From Ascarosepion bandense (taxonomy: Eukaryota > Mollusca > Cephalopoda > Sepiida > Sepiidae), in assembly GCA_037127315.1 (NCBI GenBank), contig JBBBDQ010001122.1, forward strand, positions 6,968,501 to 7,032,500: a DNA stretch of 64,000 nt, written 5' to 3'. Positions 35,521-45,200 of this stretch are shown piece after piece (positions within the stretch are counted from its first letter, which is position 1; every line of letters begins with the position of its first letter). The position numbers and the translations under genes are program-made. The notes below the pieces were generated by a model that was not told where the DNA came from, did no database searches, and saw only the letters and a list, made by a program, of their open reading frames with translations.

Positions 35521-36090
35521 GGAAATTCTATTGGTGTTGACATATCACATGATCTGTTAATGCACGTCTCTACTAAGACAAAGGAAGGTGTCGAGAGCTA
35601 TGATCGCTTACTAACGAAAATTGCATTAAAAGAACGCATAATTTTCAAATAATTCAAGAAAGCCTGAAATATAATGATTTAAAAAACAAGTATTAATTTT
35701 CTAATCGCAGCTTGGTTGTGGCACAAGGCCGAGAGTATAAGGGTACCCAGTGAAGATTGACCTCACTACTCAGTTGTAACAGATTATAGCGAGACAAGCT
35801 TGCTAACCATTACACCACGTGTAAATGCCCAATCCAAAAAACAAGTATGACGATATTTTTCTGACAATATCAGACAATACTAGCGAGGCTGCAGAATACA
35901 TTGTCCAGACAGTAAAGACCAAAGCAATGACAGTACAATCCACTCAAACAACACGTTTCTATCTTTCCCTATGTACTGCGACTATTCAAGACATGGCTGA
36001 ACATGGCTCTTCACAGCTTTCTTTTGCTATATTCAGCTATACTTTTTTCTTTGATGATCCCTCTTTTCATTTCCGATACTATCAAAAGTA
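35521..36090. other. Unassigned stretch
   Basis: One 100-codon open frame (35825-36127, starting at ATG) runs into the palindromic element that follows, so it is not convincing as a gene. I do not recognise its product ('NTSEAAEYIVQTVKTKAMTV'). Confidence 0.35.
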
Positions 36091-36092
36091 CT

Positions 36093-36316
36093 GTAGAAGT
36101 CAAGGTAACTTACCGGAAACATCATGACTGCCTTGTAAACTATCATAGCCTCCTCGCAATCGTGGGTGTCATGGCCTCCTCATGTTTGATAAAAGAGGTT
36201 ATCCGGGTCTAACTTTTTTACCAACATGAAGAGGCCATGACACCCACCATTGTGAGGAGGCTATGATAGTTTACAAGGCAGCCATGATGTTTCCGGTAAG
36301 ATACCTTGACTTCTAC
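36093..36316. mobile_element. MITE-like palindrome with 92-bp arms
   Basis: Arms 36093-36184 and 36225-36316 are near-perfect reverse complements ('cttaccggaaacatcatgac' and 'catgatgtttccggtaag' lie within them), around a 40-bp spacer. RNA from it would fold to a long hairpin. No target-site duplication is obvious, and no related copy occurs in the window. Confidence 0.85.
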
Positions 36317-36477
36317 AATTACCTGGGCAGAAAAAAAAACTACGGCGTTTTCCTCAATAAATATCATATTAACATCAAGAAACTGATTAGAGAACTAGAA
36401 AGGATTATTATAAAAATAGACATAATATGTCTATACTTTCAATGAAACATGTTTGAATGAAGAGATGCATATATATA

Positions 36478-37067
36478 CAGTACTCTGCAAAAGTATTAGA
36501 ACAAGAACTATTTTATCTTTTATGAGACATCAAAATAAAGTTTAAAATCACCCCTGTCCTAACACTTTTGCACACTACCGGTAGTGGGCAAAAGTATTAG
36601 GACAGGAGTGATTTTCCTAAAAACCTCAATGAAATGCAAATACAGGGTGAAAAGCCAAACCTTTGTAAGAATTATTTAACTAAAAAGGAAGAGGAAGGAA
36701 GGCTTCGGAATTTGAATTGGCCCCCACAAATCCCTGATTTCAATCCTATTGAACATCTATGAGATATTTTGGATAAAAAAATGATAAATCTAATTTTATT
36801 TCGCAAGACACACGTTGGGAACAAATACAAGCTGCTTGGTAGGAGATACCATTAGATACATTGAAGAAGCTTGTGATGGCAATGCCTGACAGAATGAAGG
36901 CTGTGATCAAAGCAAAAGGCTTATTAAATTTATTTTGTAACAAGTATTTTTTTCTTGTTAAAGCATTTGTTGAGTAAATGATATAAAAGTACTTTAATTT
37001 AATTTTTTATTTTCTGTCAATATGGCTCATAAAAGATAAAATAGTCCTTGTCCTAATACTTTTGCAT

Positions 37068-37074
<7 letters not shown>
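36478..37074 (+). mobile_element. Tc1-like transposon, internally deleted
   Basis: Terminal inverted repeats of at least 40 bp ('cagtactctgcaaaagtatt' against the reverse complement of 37035-37074) are flanked by TA on both sides. Inside, 36717-36800 reads 'NWPPQIPDFNPIEHL', then a stop, then 'DILDKKM': the region around the third catalytic residue of Tc1 transposases. A further piece is 'LDTLKKLVMAMPDRMKAVI'. Only this C-terminal part is left. A second internal inverted repeat (36548-36615, 'ctgtcctaacacttttgc') suggests nested or fused ends. Confidence 0.88.
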
Positions 37075-37111
<37 letters not shown>

Positions 37112-37164
37112 TAGGTGCGATTGGTACATTGTTTATTTTATTATTTCAAACCGAAAGGCTATCT

Positions 37165-37308
37165 TAGTAAATATTAAATTTATTTTGTAACAAGTATTTT
37201 TTTCTTGTTAAAGCGTTTGTTGAGTAAATCAAATAAAATTACTTTAATTAAATTGTTTACTTTATGTCAATATGCCTCATAAAAGATAAAATAGTTCTTG
37301 TTCTACTA

Positions 37309-37312
<4 letters not shown>
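37165..37312 (+). mobile_element. Tc1-like 3' end fragment
   Basis: Repeats the last 140 bp of the preceding Tc1-like element ('tttgtaacaagtattttttt', 'cataaaagataaaatagttc') with some changes, and ends in a (TA)n tract. Confidence 0.8.
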
Positions 37313-37365
<53 letters not shown>

Positions 37366-37366
37366 T
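37309..37366 (+). repeat. (TA)n microsatellites
   Basis: About 28 TA units. A shorter TA tract (37074-37108) follows the Tc1-like element and another (38048-38104) precedes the Helitron end. All lie at element boundaries, as expected for elements that insert at TA. Confidence 0.93.
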
Positions 37367-37499
37367 AGGGGTGATGGATAAAATACGCAAAAAGTAAAGT
37401 AACACTGACATCTCATATAACATATATATTGACCGAAGCCGCACAAAAAATATTTTGAAATATTAAAGAGTAAATTTAATCAATAAAATCGATATTGGC

Positions 37500-37900
37500 T
37501 TCAACCCCAGCCTTACAGACGACTTCTGCATCTCTTCTTGTTTAAGTTGGTAAATGGTGCCATAATAATTGGCTTCCTTTCATCTTTGGCATTACAAGGA
37601 GTTCTGTTGGTCTCTCACTCAACTGCGCCTCACATATGATTATCAGGTGGGTGGCAGTCGGGTGGCCAGATGTAAGTGGCTGTTGAAACTGTCTGACAGC
37701 CATGACTGGGTTCTCATGCTTGTGCAGCATAATGCAAGATCCTGTTGCCAAACATAGGATCTTCCAGCAGACATCGTCTTGACCCAGAGCAGACCTAAAT
37801 CCTCAAGGCACTTGATGTAAGTCTTTATGTTGAGTCTGTGGCCATGTGAGAACAGAGACAAAATCTCCATAACTAGTAATCACTCCAACCATCTTCGTAA
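37500..37900 (-). pseudogene. Mariner-type transposase relic (antisense)
   Basis: Minus strand 37870-37643 reads 'LNIKTYIKCLEDLGLLWVK', 'GRSYVWQQDLALCCTSMRTQ' and 'SWLSDSFNSH'. This is the catalytic middle of the same family as 1164-1600, where WQQDxAPCHT is usual and the D is the second catalytic residue. The end of the protein follows in other frames. It is truncated at both ends and inactive. Confidence 0.8.
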
Positions 37901-37915
37901 TCACTCTATTCCCAA

Positions 37916-38025
37916 CTAGCAGTATAGCCCGGCGTTGCTCGGGTGTAATGAAAGCTTTAAAACTAATCCATGGCCCTGGAGTTCAGACTCAGCCTAAAAA
38001 AAATTTGAAATAATAAAATAACGGC
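37916..38025 (-). mobile_element. Helitron 3' end (short fragment)
   Basis: Minus strand ends with the hairpin 'CCCGAGCAACGCCGGG', eight bases, then CTAG followed by T. This is the hallmark Helitron 3' end. Only the last 110 bp are present. Confidence 0.82.
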
Positions 38026-38052
38026 GACAATTTACCAATCGCACCTAGTATA

Positions 38053-38104
<52 letters not shown>

Positions 38105-38105
<1 letters not shown>

Positions 38106-38244
38106 TAGCAGTATAGACCGGCGTTGCTCGGGTGTAATGAAAGCTTTAAAACTAATCCATGGTCCTGGAGCTCAGACTCACCCTAAAGAATATTTGTGTG
38201 AAGTTTAGTGAGAATCGGATAAAAATTGTGGATTTGTATAAAGG

Positions 38245-38282
<38 letters not shown>

Positions 38283-38579
38283 TGCCTTATATATATATAT
38301 TATTAATTTTCTGCACTATTGTAAGAACTGCAACCTTGAAACTTCTGAATATCGTTTCTTATGTCTTTGTCTATGAGTGTATCAAATTTGATTAAAATCG
38401 GACCACTCCTTCTATAACCCGATTTTTTCGATTATCGATTTTCGATATTTATCGGGAGTACTTCGACACAAAACCTAGCTAAGAACACTCGCAGATGCTT
38501 ATAGTACAACTGTGTAAATTTTCAAGAAAATTGGTTCAGACGTTTCGAAGTCTATAGGTAACGGACACACACAACACAG

Positions 38580-38643
<64 letters not shown>

Positions 38644-38690
38644 AGACAAAGTTCCATTTATAAATAAGTTTAGATTAGGTTACTCGTTGT
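38105..38690 (-). mobile_element. Helitron 3' region
   Basis: The minus strand runs from 'aaacttatttataaatgga' (38690) through a (GT)n tract, 'tagacttcgaaacgtctg', and a second (GT)n. It ends at the 3' hairpin ('CCCGAGCAACGCCGG' with one base changed) and CTAG at 38105-38108. The two CA/GT tracts (38244-38280 and 38590-38642) are internal. It joins directly to a helicase remnant at its 5' side, so this is probably the tail of a once-autonomous element. Confidence 0.85.
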
Positions 38691-39000
38691 TTGACTCCAC
38701 CTTTCTTGCTTTTGTTTAAGAAACTGAACATCCAACCCCGAGATGGATGTTTGAAGGAATTAATTTTATGCTATCAATATTAAGAGATTGTCCTTGGGCC
38801 TTGTAAATAATCATAGCAAAATTTTATCCACATCGTTTATTAAAGCCATTAGTTTTGATTAGCATACCTACTGAAATTTTATGCTATCAATATTAAGATA
38901 TTGTCCTTGGGCCTTGTAAATAATCATAGCAACATTTTATCCACATCGTTTATTAAAGCCATTAGTTTTGATTAGCATACCTACTGAAATTATTGTTATC
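38691..39000 (-). pseudogene. Helitron helicase (Pif1-like) C-terminal fragment
   Basis: On the minus strand 38830-38707 reads 'NFAMIIYKAQGQSLNIDSI'. This is the conserved 'FAMTINKAQGQTL' helicase motif of Helitron Rep/helicase proteins, followed by 'IPSNIHLGVGCSVS' and a stop. The piece upstream is a 113-bp tandem duplication (about 38768-38880 and 38881-38993) that repeats the same motif. Stops make it dead. The element continues into the Helitron 3' region at 38690. Confidence 0.8.
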
Positions 39001-39039
39001 TCAAAATGTACACACCTTCTTTTTTTGTCCTTAATCCCG

Positions 39040-39525
39040 GAAGGAGTCATGTGGCGTTTTTTTGACGTTTTAACCTGACGGAGCCTATCCTTCTCCAGGT
39101 TAGACAATCCTTTAGTTACTTTCTCACCGACGTGGTGTAGCTTCCCTCTGTCTTTTCTGTTCATGGCAAATGCTCTGACGAGCTTTTTTACCTGGTTCCT
39201 CGACCACGTGTATTTATTCGTGCTACTGGATTGGCATATAGGTCCCACCCTTTTACCGTTGAAATAGTTAAATGTAACCGCCTCTTCTACTTTAACAGTT
39301 TCTTTTCACGCACTTCCCGTATGTGGAACTCACTTCCATTTGCTTGCTTCCCTGAGAGCTAAAATCTCCAAAAGTTTAAAGGTAACGTCAATTGCCATCT
39401 TTTATCTCATTGATTCCCATTCATCTCTCATCTCTTCTTCGACATCCTCTGTAGCTTTTTTATTCTTTCACTTTAACTCTTTGCACACCAGTGGTATTTC
39501 TACTTTGTTTGGGTAAAATGATAAC
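39040..39525 (+). mobile_element. LINE 3' fragment (jockey-like)
   Basis: Broken frames show 'FLTDVV', 'LPSVFSVHGKCSDEL', 'SHPFTVEIVKCNRL' and 'FFSRTSRMWNSLPFACFPES', then the 3' UTR and a degraded tail ('tttgtttgggtaaaatgat'). Converges tail-to-tail with the next LINE. Confidence 0.82.
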
Positions 39526-39949
39526 TGTTTTTTTTATAATCGTCTCACCTCAAGCAAGGCAGAACTGCAACTGGTGCGCAGGGGTTTACATAATAGGAGA
39601 GTGAAGAGAGAGGAGAAAAGGTCACAATAGGTATCGTAGAATGAGTAAGGGAAGGACGGGTACATTGGTGCGAAGAGAGCTGCGTGAGTGTAAAGTGAGA
39701 AGAAAGGTGTGAATCAAAGAGACAAGAGATGACAGTCGACATTGCATTTAAGATTGTTGGAAATTGTAGCTATCAGAGAAACAAGAATACAGAAGAGAGT
39801 TCCACAGGCGGGGAGTGCGAGAAAAGAAACTGATGGAGTAGAAGTTGTGGTTACACTTGATTGCTTTCACAGTAAAAGGGTGGCTCGAGTAAATTTGCGT
39901 AGGGGGCACCAAGGAGCTAAGCTTGTCGGAGCAGAATCGTTGAAAGTAT

Positions 39950-40008
<59 letters not shown>

Positions 40009-40310
40009 CAGGATCGACTACATTGAAGGTTCTTCTTTGGATCTTGTCGAGAACGCTAAGGTGAATAGCGGGGGCGCCCGACCAGATATGGCAGCAATAT
40101 TCAATGCACAGGTGGATATCAGATGAATCCAAAAGAGAAGAACTTCCTGGTTCGATACAGTGATCCGACCTTCTTAGCAGTAGATTTAGCTATCAATTCA
40201 ATGTAGTCGTTTCACTTAATGTTAGCTGAGAGAGTGAGACCGAGGAGGCGCAGTCTATTGTTCTCAAGGAGACTAGCGTGATCCATACTGATGTCGGGTA
40301 GGAAAGATTG
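39526..40310 (-). mobile_element. LINE 3' fragment (jockey-like, antisense)
   Basis: Minus strand from about 40310 to 39526: 'LLENNRLRLLGLTLSANIK' (approximate reading), 'CIEYCCHIWSGAPAIHLSVL' and 'QRRTFNVVDPDL', interrupted by a (CT)n tract ((GA)n on plus, 39955-40006). The 'TRATLLL' and 'SFFSRTPRLWNSL'-like end and the shared tail at 39540-39590 follow. Forms a tail-to-tail inverted pair with 39040-39525. Confidence 0.83.
39955..40006 (+). repeat. (GA)n microsatellite inside a LINE
   Basis: About 26 GA units, expanded within the LINE coding part. Confidence 0.95.
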
Positions 40311-40319
40311 GTTAAAAGA

Positions 40320-40880
40320 TAGCAGAAAAATAAAGAACTTGGAGCCTTAAACCTAAACTGCCTGTTGTAGAATGCGGCTGCTTGTCACGCTTGACTGCAC
40401 GCACCAAAACTTCTGTTATCTAAAGCGACAACTGCTGCTGAAGCCTTGGTGTCCTTTCTTTCCTTATTAAAGTTTTGTTTAAGGTATTTCTATAGCATAG
40501 GCGCTAATTCTTTCAACCGGTTTCCGAACAAATTTCAAATTTCAAAATTGTGTTTCTTGAATATTCAGCCGAAGTTTCTAACAGTTTTCTTTTTGAGGAT
40601 GACTGAAGAATGATCGGCTGAAATATTGTGCTGACAGCAGTAACTATACACCGAAGAGATTCGAGTGGGTAAGTCTTCAATTTATTGATTCGACGACACC
40701 ATTTTTGGAGTAAGAATGTCCCATTCACTAACCCTCTGATAGTTTCTAAATATTTGTGATTTTGACGTCTGAAACAGCTGAAAACGTCAAGTTAAATCGT
40801 TCACACTTAGAATTCAACTTTTGGAGGACCCGAAGGAGACTACCACGACCTTCCAATTTGTTGTTTTTCATTTTCTTATT
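40320..40880. other. Unassigned stretch with a weak hammerhead-like core
   Basis: No coding similarity. At 40603-40623 (+) 'CTGAAGA', ten bases and 'GAAA' follow one another as in Penelope-type hammerhead termini, but stem II is poor. The rest is unrecognised. Confidence 0.35.
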
Positions 40881-40885
40881 ATATA

Positions 40886-41380
40886 TATAAGAGATGTATT
40901 ATATTTTCAAAAAATATAATACATCTCTTCTCCCTCTAGCCACGAGTCAAATAACAGGACAGATTGGGTTCTATAGCCTTGGTTGGCAACTAGTCTACCA
41001 CAGAAAGCAATGGCAACCTACTGCGGGATAAATTTCTGCCCAGTTAGTCATGTCTCTTTCGAGACATGATCGCCCAAGCGTGTTTCTTGTATGGCACTTA
41101 ACTGACTGACTGAACATAATAGTTGGAAACAAGTAAAGCTTCTACTGGGCATAAAGTGGGGGTTCGGTTTGTTATTGTTATTAAGTAATAAACTGATCCC
41201 CCACTAATTACTACTTAATAATATAATACATCTCTTCTCCCTCTAGCTATGAGTCAAATAACAGGACAGACTGGGTTCTATAGCCTTGGTCGGCAACCAG
41301 TCTACCGCAGAAAGCAATGGCAACCTACTGCAGGATAATCTTCTGCACAGTCAGTCATGGCACTTAACTGACTGACTGAC
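40886..41380 (+). mobile_element. Dimeric tRNA-derived SINE composite (plus-strand copy)
   Basis: Two SINE bodies without tRNA heads (40920-41115 and 41225-41375) joined by the linker seen at 241-371, here on the other strand. A hairpin precedes the first body ('agagatgtattatatttt' paired with 'aaatataatacatctct', 40890-40928). Because it shares the same linker, it descends from the same dimer as 84-655. Confidence 0.8.
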
Positions 41381-41493
41381 GCGTAGTTATAATGGTTGGT
41401 TTCAAAATAGAAATTATATCAACGTTATTTCATACTGTGCATCTTTCTTAAGCGTTAACACAAGTACACTCACAGATATACGTCGCTATAGAT

Positions 41494-41570
41494 TAGCGGT
41501 CGGGAACCCCCTCCTCTATGACTCTGCATAGCTTTTTGGCCCTCGTTCTCCAAAAGGTTGCCGACCCCTG
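41494..41570. mobile_element. 77-bp hAT-type MITE with 8-bp target duplication
   Basis: Ends 'TAGCGGTCGGGAACC' and (reverse complement of right end) 'CAGGGGTCGGCAACC' form imperfect inverted repeats typical of hAT elements. The 8-bp sequence CTATAGAT is found directly on both sides (41486-41493 and 41571-41578), the target-site duplication length of hAT. Only 77 bp long, close to the minimum for such an element. Confidence 0.85.
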
Positions 41571-41579
41571 CTATAGATA

Positions 41580-42300
41580 AACAATACAATCCATGATGCA
41601 TGAATCGACTTCTCTTTTAACTGCTGATATAACAAGATTTTTATGTGGTTTCAAATTGGATGATTCATATTGTATATATGTTCAATGGCGGACTACTCTA
41701 GCGATTGGAAGAAAAGCAAGTAGCATAGGACGGAAATCGGGGCGGGGATTATTCTGCTGATATAGGTATTGTGGGCAATTACACCCAAAAAGTCACTCTT
41801 CATTCCCATGTCGCATATGCAAAAAGATATTATTTGCAAGAGAACAAACTCTTTTCTTATCAGTGAACATTACACTGTGTGCCAGAATTATATGCAAATC
41901 GATTTTTTTGTTCTAACTCAGTGAAACTTGGCACGTTATATAGCAACACTAACACATGTGCAGATCTAAAATTCTAATTTAATCTGTGCAGTAGGAAACA
42001 AATGGCAGCCATTTTGGTGACTTGCAGCCTGGATAATAATTTACTCGCCTCCCGCCATGTTGCATATCATGCTGGAGCTGATGAAGCAGTTTTGTGAAAG
42101 CCTTGCATCAGAATCGTGACAATTTAAAATACTTGAGCAGAAGCGTGGAATGTTTGGCTGCAGTTGTGTCTCGTTTTCTGGGAAGTTGACAGTTTATGAA
42201 GGACACGTGCAGAACCTGTTAACCAGTCTTTGAGCCCTGGTCTGGAACATGAGTGCAAAAGTGTATTTCCTGCACGGTCAAGTGGACTAATTCCCTGGAA
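41580..42300. other. Unassigned stretch
   Basis: Starting near 41876, 'tgtgccagaattatatgcaa' with 'ttctaactcagtgaaacttg' looks like the beginning of a Tc1-like non-autonomous element, but I see no matching inverted end. Otherwise nothing recognised. Confidence 0.35.
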
Positions 42301-42304
42301 ATAT

Positions 42305-42785
42305 ATATATATATTTAATCATTTCACCCCAAACAAGGCGGTACCACCACTGAAATGCAGGGAGGTACATAAGAGAGTTAAAGTTTTAGACAGGGGGAGA
42401 GTGAAGACAAGAATCAATCAGCAACAGGAGGTGAAATAGAAAGGGCAAGATAAGGATGTGAACAGAGGAGTGAAGACATTTACGAAGGTAGAGAGAAAAG
42501 AAAACAAGATACACGGGGTGATGTGAAAAGGGCTGGAGTTAAGTGAATAAGAGGTGGGAATTGACTTTGCATTTAAATTCTTGGAGATTGTAGCCATCAG
42601 GAAAGTAAGTATATGAAAGGGAGTTCCAAAGGCGGGAAGCGCAAGAAAAGAAGCTGCTGGAGTAGAATTATCGGCTGCATTTGGTTGATCTAACAGTAAA
42701 ACTTGTTGCCAGTCTGGTTGCCCGAGTAAGTTCTTCTGGAGGGGACACCAATGACCTAAGTTCGTCAGAGCAGAAGCCATGAAAA
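42305..42785 (-). mobile_element. LINE 3' fragment (jockey-like, antisense)
   Basis: The minus strand begins at 42785 with 'YFHGFCSDELRSLVSPPEE', then 'SFFSRASRLWNSLSYT'-like sequence, the UTR, and the shared tail at 42312-42370 ('ggtaccgccttgtttggggt' on minus). Head-to-head with the next copy, separated by only a few bases. Confidence 0.85.
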
Positions 42786-43495
42786 TATATCGAATCCATT
42801 GCTAAATCCGCTGTTATGAAAGTCGGTTCTCTGTGCAGGGTCCGGAAGTTCTTTCCGTCTGAATCTATCCTGCACATATATAAATCTACCATCCGTTCGT
42901 GTATTGAACACTGCTGCCACATCTGGTTGGGTGCCTCTGCTATTCTCCTCGGGATTCTTGACAAAATACAACGGAGAATCTGTAATGTGATCGATACTGA
43001 CTTGGCAGACCACCTGCAGTCATTCTCTCACCGGCGTAACTTTGCTTCCCTGTGCCTCTTCTATAAATACTTTCACGGCTTCTCCTCCGATGAACTTTGA
43101 TCACTGGTGCCCCCTAGGTACGAATTTGCACGAGATACTAGATTAGCAACTAGGTCCCACCCTTTTACAGTAAAACAGATAAAATGTAACCACAATTTCT
43201 ACTCCAACAGCTTCTTTTCTCGCACTTCCCGCCTGTGGAATTCCCTTTCGCATACTTGCTTCCCCGACAGCTACAATCTCCAGGAGTTTAAATGTAAGGT
43301 CAATAGACACCTCCTAACACACTATCTCGCACCCATTCTCTCAAACACTCTTCCTATGTACCTCCTTACTCGTCTATCACCCTCCATCTGACATTTACTA
43401 TATCCAATCGCTCTCTCACCACCTTCCCCTATGTAACCCCCTGCGCTATAGTGGCAGTGGAATGCCTTGCTTGGGGTGAAATTATTAAAAAAGAA
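42786..43495 (+). pseudogene. Jockey-like LINE reverse transcriptase, C-terminal part
   Basis: Best-preserved LINE end in the window. 42816-43100 is open ('RVRKFFPSESILHIYKST', 'RSCIEHCCHIWLGASAILL', 'QRRICNVIDTDLADHLQS') to a stop at 43098-43100, and then 43107-43391 is open ('RDTRLATRSHPFTVKQIKCN', 'FFSRTSRLWNSLSHTCFPDS', 'CKVNRHLLTHYLAPIL'). The two are in register apart from the stop, so the copy is young. The UTR ends in 'tagtggcagtggaatgcctt', 'gcttggggtgaaattatta' and an A-rich end. Confidence 0.9.
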
Positions 43496-43499
43496 AAAG

Positions 43500-43660
43500 A
43501 AAAGAGAGACAAAGGGAAGCCACATCCCTCTGAAGAGAAAGTGGCTGGAGTCGAACTGTCAGGTAAGGACCAATCCCATTACAGATTCTCCTTTGGAGCC
43601 TGTCGAGAACACTGAGACGAACAGCAGGGGCGCCTGATGCCATAAACAAAGAGAAAGATT
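43500..43660 (-). mobile_element. LINE fragment (antisense)
   Basis: Minus strand 43645-43505: 'GAPAVRLSVLDRLQRRICNG', then 'QPLSLQRDVASLCL'. Starts immediately after the tail of the preceding plus-strand copy. No 3' end of its own. Confidence 0.75.
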
Positions 43661-43889
43661 CCACCAAGATATCAAGCAAGACATACATGATGGCTGACCT
43701 GTTACTAACTGCACAGACACTCTCGTGATGCAAGGTATTCACGCATAGCAGCAAAGAGAAAGTCCACTGCTTGAGTAGCTGAAACTCTAGATCAGCCGAT
43801 GATTCTTCAACCATCCTCTAGACAGAAATATCTACCCGAAGACATGTAGTTGAACAGTTTTGGTAAACAACAAAAAGAACCATTGGATT

Positions 43890-44055
43890 TTTTAAAAACC
43901 ATATCACCCCGAGCAAGGCGGTAACACCACTGATGCGCAGGGGGCTACGTAAGAGTGAAAAGATTGGAAAAGAGAAAGCCGGAAACCACATCCTAAGCAG
44001 GGAACAAGGGATGAGCCTTTTCACCTGTTCAATTGATGTGGGTGGAGTGTGAACC
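43890..44055 (-). mobile_element. Short interspersed repeat with LINE-type tail
   Basis: The minus strand begins 'tcgcccggttcacactccac', continues 'ggttccctgcttaggatgtg'-like sequence, and ends with the tail variant 'ttaccgccttgctcggggtg' and A's. Related copies are at 44478-44600 (-), 58396-58500 (+) and 58533-58700 (+). Too short to code; probably a truncated LINE 3' UTR family or a SINE using the LINE tail. Confidence 0.75.
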
Positions 44056-44109
44056 GGGCGATAGTTTAGTCTATCTACTCCAATTGTCTATCTACTCCAA
44101 TTAAATGTA

Positions 44110-44470
44110 GTACTAGATTGGCAACTAGGCTCATTGTTTTATTGTTATTAAGCTTTTATTTGTCATATATATAAACTACCCCAGTGCTTAAAAAAATGAT
44201 GTATTTCATACTATTTTTTTAGTATATATTGCTAAGTAAATAATTGTAAATGAAAATAGAATGGTTCTTTTTTTAATACTGTACTATAACATGTTCATCA
44301 AATTAATTTATAAATATTTAATAATTACCTATATTGCTGTTTCATCAATGAAAGAATGAAGAAAATTTAGGGGGATTCGAACGAGTTCATCGTTGCTTCC
44401 TTGCCTTGTAAAATTTTTCAAACTAATAATAACAAAAGAATCATTTTATTTTCATTTAGAATTATCCAGT
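44110..44470. other. AT-rich stretch, nothing recognised
   Basis: No ORF or repeat of note. Confidence 0.4.
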
Positions 44471-44477
44471 CAGTCAG

Positions 44478-44600
44478 TCACTGATGCGCAGGGGGCTACG
44501 GAAGAGTGAAACGATTGGAAACCACATCCTAAACAGGGAACAAGGGATGAGCCTCTTCACCTGTTCAATAGACGTGGGTGGCGTGTGAACCGGGCGATTT
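44478..44600 (-). mobile_element. Short interspersed repeat, partial copy
   Basis: Same body as 43890-44055 without the tail end. Flanked on the left by a 'cagtcagtcagtca' run, as found at the tail of the tRNA SINE. Confidence 0.7.
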
Positions 44601-44734
44601 TTGTGACAGTTTCTTATTTCGGGATTTTATTTAATGTCAAAATTGAAATTTTTTGGTAAGAAGTGAATTTTTTGGTAAGAAGTTTGACGTGATAGAATTT
44701 TTAGGATGACATTTCTGAACTCAGCACCGTTTAG

Positions 44735-45200
44735 CTAAGTAAAAACAATTGTAAAACGTAATGCTTCCGGTATTATAGGTGGCAAGAAAGCAAAAAGGAA
44801 TTTCCGCGGAGGAGAAATGCGAGAAAAAAAAATATTAGAATAGAATTTACGGTTGCATCTTGATTGTTCAGCAGTAAAAGGGTATGATCTATTTGCCAAT
44901 TTAGTAGCACGCTTAAATACATGCAGTCGATGCAATAAGGAGATGAGCTTATCAGAACAAATGCCATGAAAATAACTGTAGAAAAGACAGAGGGAAGCCA
45001 TATCACGTCAGTTTGAAAGTGACTGCAGTCGATTTGCCAAGTCAGGATCGATTTCATTATTGACCCTTCTTTGAATTTAAACAACAACCTTGAGATATAT
45101 GCAACCGGAGCAACCAAACCAGATATGACAACAATGTTCAATACCAGATATGACAACAATGTTCAATGCACGGATGAATGGTAGATTTCTGAACATGCAA
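44735..45200 (-). mobile_element. LINE 3' fragment (jockey-like, antisense, old)
   Basis: Minus strand in broken frames: 'CIEHCCHIWFG', 'NEIDPDLANRLQS', 'RDMASLCLFYSYFHGICSDK' and 'SYPFTAEQSRCNRKFYSN'. More diverged than its neighbours. A 25-bp tandem repeat ('accagatatgacaacaatgt' twice, 45118-45166) sits near its 5' end. Confidence 0.82.

Noticed and set aside
35825..36127. 100-codon ORF as a host exon
   Set aside because: Runs into the palindromic element and has no recognisable similarity or splice context.
42305..43495. Twin-priming product of a single LINE insertion
   Set aside because: Both halves have their own 3' UTR and tail, which a single twin-primed insertion would not give; two insertions or an inverted duplication fit better.
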